In this document: piece after piece, positions 1 to 10,800 of the stretch
Layout of the letters: every line of letters begins with the position of its first letter
Position numbering within the stretch: position 1 is the first letter of the stretch
Assembly (NCBI GenBank): GCA_030544235.1
Contig: CM060484.1
Span: 3,917,031 to 3,981,030, forward strand
Reading direction: 5' to 3'
Source of the DNA: Lepturacanthus savala
Lineage: Eukaryota; Chordata; Actinopteri; Scombriformes; Trichiuridae
Length of the DNA stretch: 64,000 nucleotides
Position numbers and translations under genes: made by a program
The notes under the pieces: model-generated
The model's input: the letters and a program-made list of their open reading frames with translations, nothing else
The model's database searches: none
What the model was told of the DNA's origin: nothing

Positions 1-67
1 TCACTTCACCTGCCAATTCCACTGATCCGATCATCTGCGAACAGCTGATCGCAGAGCAAACGCTTAC

Positions 68-2770
68 CTGAAGGGACCGTAGTAACAAGAGGCGAACTTC
101 GCACTGTAGCTGAGCACTGAAACCTGGAGGAGGAAAATAAAGAGAAGGGAATACAGTATAAAAACATACAGTAACATTCTGTTACAAGATAAGTGTTGTA
201 AGACTGATTATGAAAGTTATGCTGCACTCAAATTAAGAGGGAAACTATAGTTTTGCATACTGTGAGATTATGTGTTATCTTATGAGAGCAAAACGTTCTG
301 TCTGTCCTCTGTTTGTCATGTATTGATATGATATAATATGTTATCCTGATAATAAAAAGCTTGTTCCGTGCTTCGCACTCCGAGATCTCTGGCTGCAGCA
401 GCTGTCAGTCTCTGAGTTTCCCTTGCAGCAAGTAAAACTTAGGAGCTGTCTGGTGTCTGGTTTACTTTTTGGTATTACTGTGGCAGTAAGTCGAACTCTG
501 ACAAATATATAGTTGGATCAGTGATAAAACTGCTATTTGGTGCAACCCTAAAAACCTGGTACTAGATAGTTTAACTTAAACTGTTAAACTGTCTGGTACA
601 TAATTAACATTATTTGTCATTGACCCGTTTGCAAATTGCAAACAAGACCAAATTTGTCTTGAGAGAAACTAACAAATGCCTGTATCCTGATCTATTCCTC
701 TAAGGTGCATGATTTTATAGATTGTACATGTATGTTTCGGTCAAATTGCCTTAAATTACCTTGTTTCCCAAACCATTGGATATCAGTGCTTGTTTTATAG
801 CTCTGATTCTTCCATCCATCATATCAGAGGGAGCGATGATGTGGCAGCCTGCAGAACAAAACAGGACAACGGAACTCATATATTGGTAGTCATTACTGAA
901 TAATATCAGCTTGGAGAGTGCATTTCAACTTCTTCTTTTTTTTTTATCATTTATTTTTGGTTGTTATCATCATTGAAAATAAAAAATAAGCCGATTTCTA
1001 AGTGATCCCAAACTTTTGAATGGTAGTGTACATGATAGAAAGAGTAAATTCATTCAGAAGTTACCAGCCATGCCGTAGGACACCGACACTTCTGCCAAAC
1101 GTAGGCAGCTGGCGTCATTGTTCAGAGTCCCGTCCTCGTTCAGGATCCCTGGAAAAGAAAACAGGATCAGAATAAAACCCTCCAAGTATGTTCCATCATG
1201 CTACTTTTCATGTGGAATAAACACAAGTGCAAACACATGAGGAGACAGACCGCAGTGTCCGTGCGACGTGTATGGACACAAGCAAACGTCGCACGCCACC
1301 AGCAGCTCCGGGAACAAAGATCTGATCTTCTTCACGGCCAGGATGGCCGGCGTGTCGGCCATGTCTGCTCCAGAGCCTCTGTCATCCTAGGAAAAAAAAG
1401 ACCAGTGTGTTTGTGTAAGAGTCGGCTGCTGGTCAGATTATAAAACACACGTTTAAAGAGAGAAAAGTGACAAGAATGCAAACACCCACTCTACTGTTTT
1501 ATCATCTGAAAAAACAAACAAGGCACAAAGAGCGATTCTCAGTATGAGGAGTTAACATCTTCTCCTTCTCTTTTGGTTTTACAGTAGAATGATTCATCAT
1601 TTTAGATCACGAACAATCATGTTATGCATCTATTTTTTTCCCTTTTTGTATGTTTTTTTGCAGAAAATTGCATTTTAAGGCTATTATAGTTGCCTCTTTC
1701 ACAAATAAGCCCATAAAAAATATTCATCCCATGCAGATTTTGTCATGAGAGAAAAATCTGTATGAGCAACATTTAGATTTTTCATTCAGATTTAAAGGCT
1801 CATAGGCTTCAATAGGTTAATATAGCCTATGTTTCTTGAATCTTGACTTGTGTTTTCATTCTTGCATTAGAGCTATGGACTCTGTTGTTTTAATGGTACA
1901 ATAGAAGTCTCTGTGATGCTTGTAAATGCTGTGTTGCTATGGAACTTGAAGAAAATCTGCCAGACTTTTTCTCCTTGTTTTACCTTTTCTATTTTGGCAG
2001 GGACCCCAAAAATCAGCACACATTTCAAGCCGTTCTCCACAAGCGGCCGCAACATTCCCTCCAGCTTGTTCACCCCGTATCTAGTGATGGGAAAACACAC
2101 AATAAGGACGCGATATGAAAACACAAAGGGTTGTTTTAGCTGAGGCAGGTGAAAAGCATCATCCTTGGTTGTATTCAAGGAAAATCTCTGGAATATTATT
2201 AAAATTTCAAACAGAAATTTCACGGCCTGGGTTTTCACTTTGTTTTTTGTTAAAGTGACGAATAAAGGTCTAACGGATTCTTTTCTTATCTTCTTCCAGG
2301 TCCAGTTTTTGGCACTTGGTCCACCCTGTCTAAAGATTATCTAAAGACAACACCCTGTGCTCACAGCTGCAGGGTTAACACTATGCGTCATTTTGTTCAT
2401 TAGTCATTTCATCACAGAGGAAAAAAGGTGCACTAGTTAACAATTATGTCTTTTTTCTCTAAATATGCTAATAAAGTTTGTTGCTATGCCTCTTACCTGG
2501 CCTGTCCTGGCAGGCTACCAATGGGCTCCACTGCATCTGCATTGTCTCTGTAAGAGAAAGTGACAGTTATCATGTACTCCACAGGAATCTCTTCCCTTTT
2601 ACATGACTGTAACCTGGATTCACTTGTAGGAAACAAAGAAATGTCATTTACGTGATGAAGATGGGGTAGATGAGGTTATCAGGCCTTAAATCGGTGAGGC
2701 AGGTCTGCCAGTATCGGAGCGTGGGATGGAAATAACCGCTGTGGATGATTGACTCTGCAGGTGTCTGCAT
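68..2770 (-). CDS. alad: Delta-aminolevulinic acid dehydratase (porphobilinogen synthase), 5' two thirds, partial
   Basis: The enzyme joins two 5-aminolevulinate molecules into porphobilinogen, the second step of heme synthesis, in the cytosol as a zinc octamer. Seven coding exons are read on the minus strand: 2770-2652, 2547-2497, 2080-1984, 1386-1251, 1148-1065, 848-760 and 123-68. All junctions are GT-AG and keep one frame of about 210 codons, against about 330 in the family. Seen in the translation: the start MQTPAESIIHSGYFHP; RYGVNKLEGMLRPLVENGLK; the zinc cysteines in CDVCLCPYTSHGHCG; the APSDMMDGR motif; and SYSAKFASCYYGPFR, whose lysine is the Schiff-base residue matching human K199. 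The start ATG has A at -3. The last exons, including the second active-site lysine, lie left of the window, and the remaining left-edge sequence is intron. Identity is secure; exon ends are by eye. Confidence 0.96.
535..670 (+). repeat. Dispersed repeat D, copy 1, in an alad intron
   Basis: This block contains 'gctatttggtgcaaccct', then 'ggtactagatagtttaact', then 'tgtcattgaccc'. Related text is found at 31690-31755 in tprn intron 3 and, reversed, at 60359-60440 in ehmt1 intron 5, so it is a dispersed family. Ends, target duplications and class are not clear to me. Confidence 0.45.
945..1030 (-). mobile_element. Fragment of a Tc1-like MITE (family C) in an alad intron
   Basis: The block ends with 'cccaaacttttgaatggtag', the reverse of the terminal inverted repeat seen in fuller copies at 35478-35808 and 14727. 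The inner part, 'catcattgaaaa' and 'gatttctaagtgatccc', follows the same order as the other copies. It is truncated at the inner side, so only one end is present. Confidence 0.6.
1620..1830 (+). repeat. Repeat related to the 34.2-34.8 kb fold-back element
   Basis: Two blocks in this alad intron match the fold-back downstream of tprn: 'ctattatagttgc' with 'acaaataagcccataaa' near 1681-1720 (compare 34536-34575), and 'ttaaaggctcataggcttca' near 1792-1812 (compare 34810-34830). Order and spacing suggest a decayed copy of the same family. No clear termini are seen. Confidence 0.4.
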
Positions 2771-3640
2771 CTTTATCCTGAGGTGGAAAATGACAAAGAA
2801 ATAACGGAACAGCTCAGTTTTCTTTGGTTTATGAGCCGAGAAAAAGCACCACAGTCGCTCTATTGTGCTTCATTTCAGCTCAGACACCGTTAAAAATGAC
2901 CAAGAATGCGTGATGTTGCTTCTCCAAACAGCAGCTAGGCTCTGCCTCACTGAGCTTTCAGCAGGCTGCAGCTTTTCACACTTTTAACATCTTAAAACCT
3001 TTAACATTAAATTGAAAAATGCATTTTTTGAGCGTTCACAATGTCAAATTCCTACACATGTTTTGCACAGCAGCACAAATAGTTGAAGTATAATATAGTA
3101 TTATCATCAACTGACATTCAGGATTATAGAGAATATCTCTCTATATTATTATTTTTCAATCAAAACAAGCTGAAAATAAAAAAAACATTTTGCATATGTA
3201 TATAAAGAGTTTGGTTTCTTATTATGCATGAGCAACACGAGTTTTTCATAACTACTATCCCTAAATAAGTAATAACACATAATACATGATGTAAGGACAC
3301 TAATTAAAGAAGCTATAACGCAAATTTAACCCTGGCTGCAGGATATATGAAATATTTGACCTTTGATTCCATGCAAAGTAAAAGAAAAAGCTAAACTGCA
3401 CATTTAAGATAACCATCCATGTGCCAGTGATATGAAAAGTATGTTTTTTTTTGGCATTTTCACCGTCAATTTACTTTTGTGTGCCATTTTACCAGAGCGG
3501 GCAAAAGTTACCCTTATCACCTTGGTTGGGAAAATGACTTTTTTTAGTAAATGTTTCAGGTTTGTGTTGAATTAGCGGTCCACAAACAACTCTAAACATG
3601 ATTAAACACTGCATAAAAACCGAGGACAGGCTGTACTTAC

Positions 3641-3705
3641 CCTGTTAGGATGACAGCAGCCGACTAATCCACACTTTTGAGTGAACGGCATGAGCCTGTA
3701 ATGAC
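3641..3705 (-). other. alad: Probable 5' untranslated first exon of alad
   Basis: A strong donor, AGG|GTAAGT, lies at 3641/3640 on the minus strand, and the matching acceptor CACCTCAG precedes the coding exon at 2777. The upstream limit of the exon is unknown and is put near 3700. The exon carries a weak-context ATG at 3691 that opens a short reading frame overlapping the alad start (see findings). Calling it alad exon 1 is inference from splice signals and position. Confidence 0.55.
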
Positions 3706-4070
3706 AGTGATGCTGTTTCCTTTTTAGTTTTCACCGGTCCACGTGACCGTCACTACCGCCACCTACTGCCCGGAGTGTTAATTACAATAAAGAAAGCTTC
3801 CCAACGGAAGTTATTGTATTAAAATAAGATAATAAAACAATTAAAATAATATATTTTAATAACGATTACATATGTGTAGCGAAACATATAATAGATTGAC
3901 GATATTAGCAACGTGCTTCGAAAAAAATCCACCTTGTCGGCCACCGTACAGTCCAAGATTCCACTTCTCGCGATATTTCTCAAACGACGAGAGAGGGGAA
4001 AAAAAGCTACAATGCTAATGGAGGTTAGCCTTGTGTAGTGACGGTTTCGCATCCAGCCAGATGGAGGACA
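3700..4070. promoter_or_regulatory. Divergent promoter region between alad and tmem203
   Basis: The two genes point away from each other and their presumed first exons are a few hundred bases apart. Within the gap are an ETS-type CGGAAGT at 3805-3811 and TCTCGCGA at 3966-3973, which is eight bases of the TCTCGCGAGA element known from many bidirectional housekeeping promoters. No TATA box was recognised at a convincing position. Transcription starts are not known; the bidirectional role is inference from spacing and motif. Confidence 0.5.
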
Positions 4071-4705
4071 GAGTGCCTGGTTTTTATTAAGGTACAGTAG
4101 TATGGTGTTACAGTAAAATACGGTTTATATAAACCCCTAACTGCGGCGTGGTATTAATTAGAAAGACTGTATCGTCTCTAGCTGTCTGTGGTGAGCTAAA
4201 ATGGAAGTAAAGGATCGGCTAACATTACATTCATTGTCTGCATCATCTATGTGATTGCAGCTCGGATGGACCCGCGACGTTTATATTACACTGGGTGTCA
4301 TTTTAAACTGAATTAAACAGAGTAAACTGGGATCAAACAGAGAATAACTGGTGAAGTGACAACGTCATGGAATGAGACAGGCCCGGTTCTTACCAATTTA
4401 CAGATGTGTGTGTGTGTGTCTTCTTTTCTTCTTTATCCTACATAAGGGTTCCAGAGAGCCTGAGACTGAAGGCACTTCCTGCTTTTACCTCCTCGTCCAT
4501 CTTCATCCTCCTCCTCCTCCTCTTCAGGGAGGATTTGAAGATGTAGCTGAGAGTGAAGTGGGTCATCTCCTCTGTACCTGTCCACCACCTCCATCCCAAC
4601 TCTGGAGCACTTCGACCCCTAACCAGGGCTGGCCAGTAGGTGACTTGGCCGTCCTCAGTCCGTCCGTCCATCCCTGGTTGAACACCTTCCTGTCCTCCCT
4701 CAGCC
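4060..4705 (+). other. tmem203: Probable 5' leader and leader intron of tmem203
   Basis: A donor-like TTAAG|GTACAG lies near 4090. A pyrimidine-rich tract ending CTCCCTCAG stops at 4703, two bases before the ATG at 4706. A non-coding first exon spliced to a single coding exon would fit. The stretch between holds a short TG run near 4404 and a CTC run near 4508-4522. A long reading frame that starts upstream at 4372 and overlaps the tmem203 start in another frame is not conserved-looking and is taken as chance. Confidence 0.4.
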
Positions 4706-5122
4706 ATGTTGTTCTCCTTGCGGGAACTCGTTCAGTGGCTCGGCTTCGCCACCTTCGAACTCTTCCTCCACCTGCTGGCCCTGCTGGTCTTCAGCATGCT
4801 TGTCGCCCTGCGAGCCGACATGTTCACCCCGACGCTGAGCTGGTGGCTGGTGTTCGTGCCCCTGTTCGCCGCCGACGGCCTCAGCACCTATTTCACAGCC
4901 ATCGTGTCCATCCGACTCTACCAGGAGAACGAGAAGCGGCTGGCGGTGCTGCGGCTCCTCTGGGTGCTGACGGTGCTCAGCCTGAAGCTGGTGTGCGAAG
5001 TCCTGCTGTGTCAGAAGCTGGCGGATCAGGAGCAAGCCAGAGACCTGTGGTACGGCCTCATCGTCTCGCCGCTGTTCATCCTGCTGCAGCTGCTGATGAT
5101 ACGGGCATGCCGGGTCAACTGA
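4706..5122 (+). CDS. tmem203: Transmembrane protein 203
   Basis: A complete 138-aa protein in one exon. It begins MLFSLRELVQWLGFATFE and ends FILLQLLMIRACRVN, and closely matches human TMEM203 (136 aa) end to end from memory. Four hydrophobic segments are visible, roughly residues 15-35, 47-67, 80-102 and 113-133, consistent with a small four-pass ER membrane protein. Family work links it to ER calcium handling, male fertility and STING signalling; none of that can be read from the sequence. The two extra residues relative to human lie near LADQEQARDLW in the last loop. The start is fixed by the family N terminus. It is followed by a 1-kb 3' UTR and then tprn on the same strand, the human arrangement. 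Confidence 0.97.
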   Translation: MLFSLRELVQWLGFATFELFLHLLALLVFSMLVALRADMFTPTLSWWLVFVPLFAADGLSTYFTAIVSIRLYQENEKRLAVLRLLWVLTVLSLKLVCEVLLCQKLADQEQARDLWYGLIVSPLFILLQLLMIRACRVN

Positions 5123-6130
5123 GGAGAGGCGTTCACGTCACCGAAACACTGAAGCAGAGAGCAATCATCTGCCATTAGAGATTTAAAGCATAACCATGGT
5201 GCAATTTAGTTTTTTGGCTCATTGTAACCTCCTGTTAAGCAGAAACATGCTCCAGGTCTCAATAGAAATCAGTTTTCTATCGTTCTGTTTCAAATTCAAA
5301 AATAGTTGCCGCTCGCTGAAGTTAAAATGCAGTATTCTCAAACAGAAGCGGACAATCTACTCCTGTATGTCCCAAAGTAAGGGACACCCTTGTCCACATT
5401 TTGGTCAAAAAAGGGTCAAAGAAGATGTCAAAGCAGTGAATGTGTATGTGGGACATATTAGTGCCTCTACATTGTGCAATCAATGGTGGACAAGGAGCCA
5501 TGAGGCAAAGTTATACCAGAGTTATGCTTTAATGCACATGTGCACACAACACATGGAAAAATCGAAGAAACTGGTGAAACCTTAAGGCAGCGGTAACTTT
5601 TTGGGGTAAAACATCCCAAGTAGCTGCTCCGCTGCATCCATGTTGCTTTTTTTTTTTCACAGAGGAAAATGTTTAGTTTACTATGTAGTGTCTCACTTTG
5701 TTGCCTGTTGCTGGGAGTGAAGCTCACATACAAAAAAAAAAGAATTGGAAGCTGGTCCTGAAAGTTATCAGCTTGCAGTTTCACCCTAAAGTAGAGGAAC
5801 TGAATGTGTTCTCCACAAGCAGTCAATTGTGTGCACACACCTTCCCTACAAAATAGCTGTTTATTTGTACAACATGTAATGTAATTGATCTATTTTTTGA
5901 TCCCGCCCTGTGTCAGCACCGCATGTATTTAAGGCCTCATTGGAAGGTAATTCCTGATGTGAACTTCTGTGTAATATGTATATGTTGATTCTGGAAAGAA
6001 CTTCACAAAATCTTATTTATGTTGATATGTTACTGTTGCGCATCCTTTTTGACATCCGTGTATATACATGTAAATAAATCATCAACATTTAACAAATGTC
6101 TTGTGAATAAATGAGTAGTTAGTCTGGGTA
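5123..6130 (+). terminator. tmem203: tmem203 3' UTR with two poly(A) signals
   Basis: After the stop at 5122 the sequence has no coding signal. AATAAA hexamers occur at 6073-6078 and 6106-6111, the first matches to the plus-strand signal that suit a 3' UTR of about 1 kb. Either or both may be used; cleavage sites are not visible. Confidence 0.5.
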
Positions 6131-7410
6131 CCAGTATTCAGGCACTATCTTTGCCACAGGGAGGCGCTTCTGGCTTCTTATATGGGCGTGGTAAAAAACA
6201 ATGTAAAAGGACATACACGTCTCTTTCTTTGAGTAGCTTATACAAATCACTTAATCACTCATAATTTCCAATAACATATACCTTATTTCTATTAGCTGGC
6301 GTCAAGTTTCCTGCTTCTGTTTTATCTCGGGTCAGTGGAGTGTAAAAATCTGCCCAGACTTTAAGATAAGGAGGCATTACACTGCATATCCTATTAGTCT
6401 TACATGAGGTATGACAAGGCACACTGCAGCCATGTGTGCATGTTCAGGGCTGAAATTACTTTTAAAACAATGGAATCGGATTAAATGTTTTGTCCATGTG
6501 ATAAATAGGTGTAGCTATGTAATGCAATAAGAGGTTATGAGTCCAGATTGCCCAGCACAACCCCACCCAAAAAAGGTTGAGTCAGATTTAATTAACTTAA
6601 CCTTTTACTAATGTGTTCAATACATTTTATATGGTTTAAATGACACTTTCTACTTTGGTACGTAATTAAACTGGGCATTAATTCTCTTTGTTTATATTGT
6701 TTTTTTTAAATATTTGAATTAAATATGTATGAAAATCAGTTTTCAAGTGAAATTGGTGTGTGTATATGAATTAGACACTTATTTTACCATATTATACTTA
6801 TATTTTGTACACATTTACAGGAATAACACCCATAGCATAAGCTTTCTGCTTATATTTCGTCTTTAATGCCAACTTTAAAGAGCAGACAAGGTACGTCTGA
6901 CCTATTTATTCAAGCCTTTGATTATCTTTTCCCCTTTGTGCTCTTTAGCTGTGCGGTTCTTAATTACGGTTTGCTGATAAATGTTTGATGAGGTTACAGT
7001 AATCTCCTGTAGTACCCAAGAATAGCCCTCTTAGTGCTGATTCATTTGCAGCAGGATACTTCGCAGCTCATGTGTTTACTTCAGCAGGATTATCGACAGG
7101 TGGCATCACCAGCAAATGCTGAATGAACAGTCGTCAGCCTCCATATATTCCTACTTTTTATCACACCCTAATAAAAATAATTTAGGTCCACAGTATCCTG
7201 TAATACCGGCTGTAAAAGGAAAACTATAAAACACAAGCATTTATTTAACACCTGGCTTGAACACACTTATAATGAGTAATTCCTATATTATTTCCTATAA
7301 GACATTAGTGGATGAATATAAAAATTCAGGGGGACAGTATGATTTGCGAATAAATTCTTTGTAAGGTCATTAAACGTAAGATCTTTACACTGATAGCGTA
7401 GATATTGCCA
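6131..7410. other. Intergenic, tmem203 to tprn
   Basis: About 1.3 kb of AT-rich DNA without convincing exons. I see no complete transposon here. The right end passes into the GC-rich tprn promoter. Confidence 0.5.
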
Positions 7411-7843
7411 AAAACAGGGAGGGGCGGGTTGGACCTGAACGCCACACGTTTGATTGACAGGCCTTTCTGGCCCAGCCAACAATAGAAACGGGAGTGGTTT
7501 GCGTCAACGTACGTCAGCGTGCGGCGTTTTTACAGAGAGGAGGGGGCGTGTCCATGCGCCTCGGTGACCAATCGGAAGGCTGCACTGGACTGCCGAAGCT
7601 GCTCGTGCCGCTGCGGAGGGGCGGGGTCGCGTTCAGGGGCCGTGGGGACAGAGAGGGTGGCAGACAGAGAGAGAGAGAGAGTGAGCAGAGGGAGAGGAGA
7701 GAGAAGAAAAGACACGGCGGGGATGTGCGTGACTGTGCGGTGATCGGTGCTGCAGGTAGAGTCAGAGCCGGATACAGGTTATACAGCCGCACCGGAGCCC
7801 GCCTCTCTCCTCTACACCCCCTCCCTCCGAAAAACCCTCCGCA
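7411..7843 (+). promoter_or_regulatory. tprn: CpG-rich tprn promoter and 5' UTR
   Basis: The base composition turns sharply GC- and CpG-rich here. GC boxes are seen at about 7422-7430 and 7617-7625, and a forward CCAAT box at 7568-7572. A GA-rich run, 'cagagagagagagagagtga', sits near 7665-7685 in what is probably the leader. No TATA box is evident, as expected for a CpG-island promoter. The start site is not determined. Confidence 0.55.
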
Positions 7844-10800
7844 ATGTCTGGCGGAGGAGAGGTAACCGTCCTCCGCCAAGAGGCCGGGCAAGAGAGCCCG
7901 AGGATGCCGGCCTGGAAGAGAGAGATTCTGGAGAGGAGGAAGGCGAAAGGCGGGTCTGGAGGAGCCGGTTCCACGGAGACGAGCCCCGGTGCCGCGGGTC
8001 CGCAGCGGGTCAATGGCGAGCAGGCGGGGAACGTAAACGGCAGCAGCGGCGGTGGTGGTGGCGGCGGCGGAGGAGGGTCCGGGCGGAACTACACCATCAC
8101 CACGGCCAGTCAACACTTCTCCAACAACAAAGAGCCGACAGCTGCGGAGAGGACGGCACCGAGGGAGGACGGCGGACCGGAGAGCCTGGTGCTACAGGAG
8201 AGCCTGGGCCCGCTGGAGGAGAACCCGTTCATCAAGCTGGAGAAGGAGCGCAGGAGGCGGCAGGACCGAGAGAACGCCGCTCGTCCGGTGCAGCACATCC
8301 TGGAGCTGTACGGCAGCGTCCCCGGTATACGGACTATCCGCGCAGACAACATTATCATCATCGAGTCGGATCCGGATTACTTTCCCGACGCCGGAGCGGT
8401 GAAAACCGGCAACTGGCAGCAAAACGGCGTGAGTAGTTACAGCTCTCTGAACGACCTGCTGGACCACAGAGGGAGCGCCGTGACCGAGATAAGAGCCAAG
8501 GAGGTGGTCATCTACGACACCACGTTAAGCAGGAGCGAGGAGAACCTGAGCACCCTCGGACGACCTGATCACGATCTCCCGTCGTACGATTCGGGTGACG
8601 GTCAAGGCAGGGTGAGTCGGATGCTGCAGAAGTTTGACAGCAACTACGGGAAGCTGCAGAAGAAGTCCCACAGCACGGAGAACCTGCTGGACCTGGATTG
8701 TAGTGCCAGCAGCAGGCCGAGACTCAGGCCCAAGCCACAGCCAGATCTGGTGCCAAAGCCCAGGCCGGGCCCTTCGTCGCCCGTCTTCCAGACTCCCAGG
8801 TCTTCCAAACCAAAGCCACAGCCTGCTGTCTCTGAGCCGGGCAGCCCCCAACGCCCGACCGGGCCCCCGCAGTCCGTGTCTTCCTTCCGCCAGAGGTTCG
8901 AGGAGAGCGGAGGCCCCAGAGACGAGCCGGACAGGGGTCAGACCAAGCCCGTCAGAGAGAGAGACTGGGAGGGCGTCGAGGTGCCCCCAAGCCCCAAGGT
9001 GCCATGCTCCCCGGAGACCCGTCGTGCCCGGGCCGAGACCCCCTCGAGCCCCATCTCGTCCAAGGTGTCCCGAACCTCTTCTGACTTTGAGATCCGGCCC
9101 TCCCCAAAACCAGACCTCACTCGGATACCCGACAGCGACACCCAGGCACGGGCCCTGGCGAACCTGCGCCTGCAGTCCCGGAACTCCTTCACGGTGATAC
9201 CCAAGCGCCACCTCGCCTCCGCCTCGCCCGTAGCAGGCCGCCCGGGACCACCCAGCCCCGTCAAGTCCTCCCCTTCCCACAGAGGAGTGGCAGAGCTGTC
9301 CACACCAGGAGTGCCAACCTCCCACGCCCCGACGCCCACCCTGCCCCCCTCGAAGAGGAGCGAGGAGAAGCAGCAGGAGGAAGTGGCGAGGGTAGCAAGG
9401 TCGCCCAAGCCTGACCCGCTTCCCCCTACGCCTCCTCCGACCTCACAACCCCTGTCTCCGTCGTCTCCTCTCGCCCCAGCTCCTTTCTCCCCGCCTGCCC
9501 CGTCTTCACCCCCTTCGTCTCCGGCTGTCCCGTCTTCTCCCCCTTTCTCTCCGCCCGCCAAGTCCCTGGTCCCCTCGGAATCTTCTGGCCCATCCCCGGT
9601 CCCTTCCGCTCCCTCCCCAGCTCCACAGCAACCTCCCGTGGACCAGCTGCCGGTGACTAACATAGACGACATCGAGGTGGAGCCCCAGCAGCGAGTCCCG
9701 GTTCCCAGCCCCATGGTGCAGAGGAGGAAGGGAAACACTTTTACCGTGGTGCCTAAACGCCGGGCGGAGGCCGAGGGCCAGCCCAGCTCGCCTGAGCCCC
9801 AGCAGGAGGTCTTGAGTGAGGCCCCTCCAGGGTCCACGCCCCCACAGCCCCCCTACGCCCAGCTGGGCTCCCTGCTGAAGAAACGCTACCCGGCGGTGGA
9901 GGAGATCGAGGTCATCGGTGGGTACCTCTCCCTCGCAAAGTCCTGCCTCTCCAAGCCCGGCGGCACAGGAAAGAAGGTGAGAGCAAAAAAAAACCCTGAA
10001 CCAGATGTTATTTATTGACATGTTTGTCCTCCTTTTTTCTCTCGAGGGGGACTCCCAGGTAGTAGTCAGGGCAGGGATGTTCCAAAACACCAAAACCATG
10101 AGGAAACTTTAAAATACAGCAGGGTCCCTGCACTTAAACGCACCACCACACACTTCTAGTTGGTTATAAGTGACGACTGAGGGAGTTACTGCTCTATGAG
10201 TTTATACAGCTCTGGAAACAAATAAGGGACCACTGCAAAATTATCAGTTTTTTCTGATTTTACTACTTTTTACTACTACCAAATTTCAAATAAAAATATT
10301 ATTGTTTAGAGCATTTATTTGGAGAAAATGACAAATAGTCAAAATACAATGTTTTCAGACCTCAAATGATGCAAAGAAACAAGACAAAACAACGTAATAC
10401 TAATGTTTACACTTCATAAGAGTTCAGAAATCAATATTTGGTGTTTTAACCCAATATTTCATGCATCTTGTCATGCTCTCCACAGTCTTTACCATTGTTC
10501 TTGGGTGACTTTATTCCACTCCTGCTTCCTCTAAACAGAATGAGGTGTCCATGTGTTGGAATGGAATGGCTGGAATACATGTCGAGATGCTGATTTCAGA
10601 AGAAAATGCAGTGGCCTTGTTTTTTCAGAGCTGTATATTGTTTTCTTTTCAGGGAAATCCTGCATATTTTTGCCTTTAAGTCATTAATCGAGGAAAACGC
10701 CCCCAAAAAATGCCTTGTTCCAGTTTCCTAAATGTGATGATTTGCTGCTTTTGTCCTGTATCCTTGTAAATGGAATATCTTTGGGTTTTGGATTGTTTAG

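Noticed and set aside
330..495. Possible solo LTR ('aataaaaagcttgttccgtg' followed by a U5-like stretch)
   Set aside because: The AATAAA-plus-tail look is suggestive, but I found no TG...CA ends, target duplication or second LTR.
4372..5178. 268-codon plus-strand frame overlapping tmem203
   Set aside because: It runs through a TG run and the tmem203 exon in the wrong frame, and its product is low-complexity and unlike known proteins.
8525..9837. Long minus-strand open frames (266 and 299 codons) opposite tprn exon 1
   Set aside because: They are antisense shadows of a GC-rich Pro/Ser-coding exon. Their sequence is low-complexity G, R and E, with no family resemblance or splice support.
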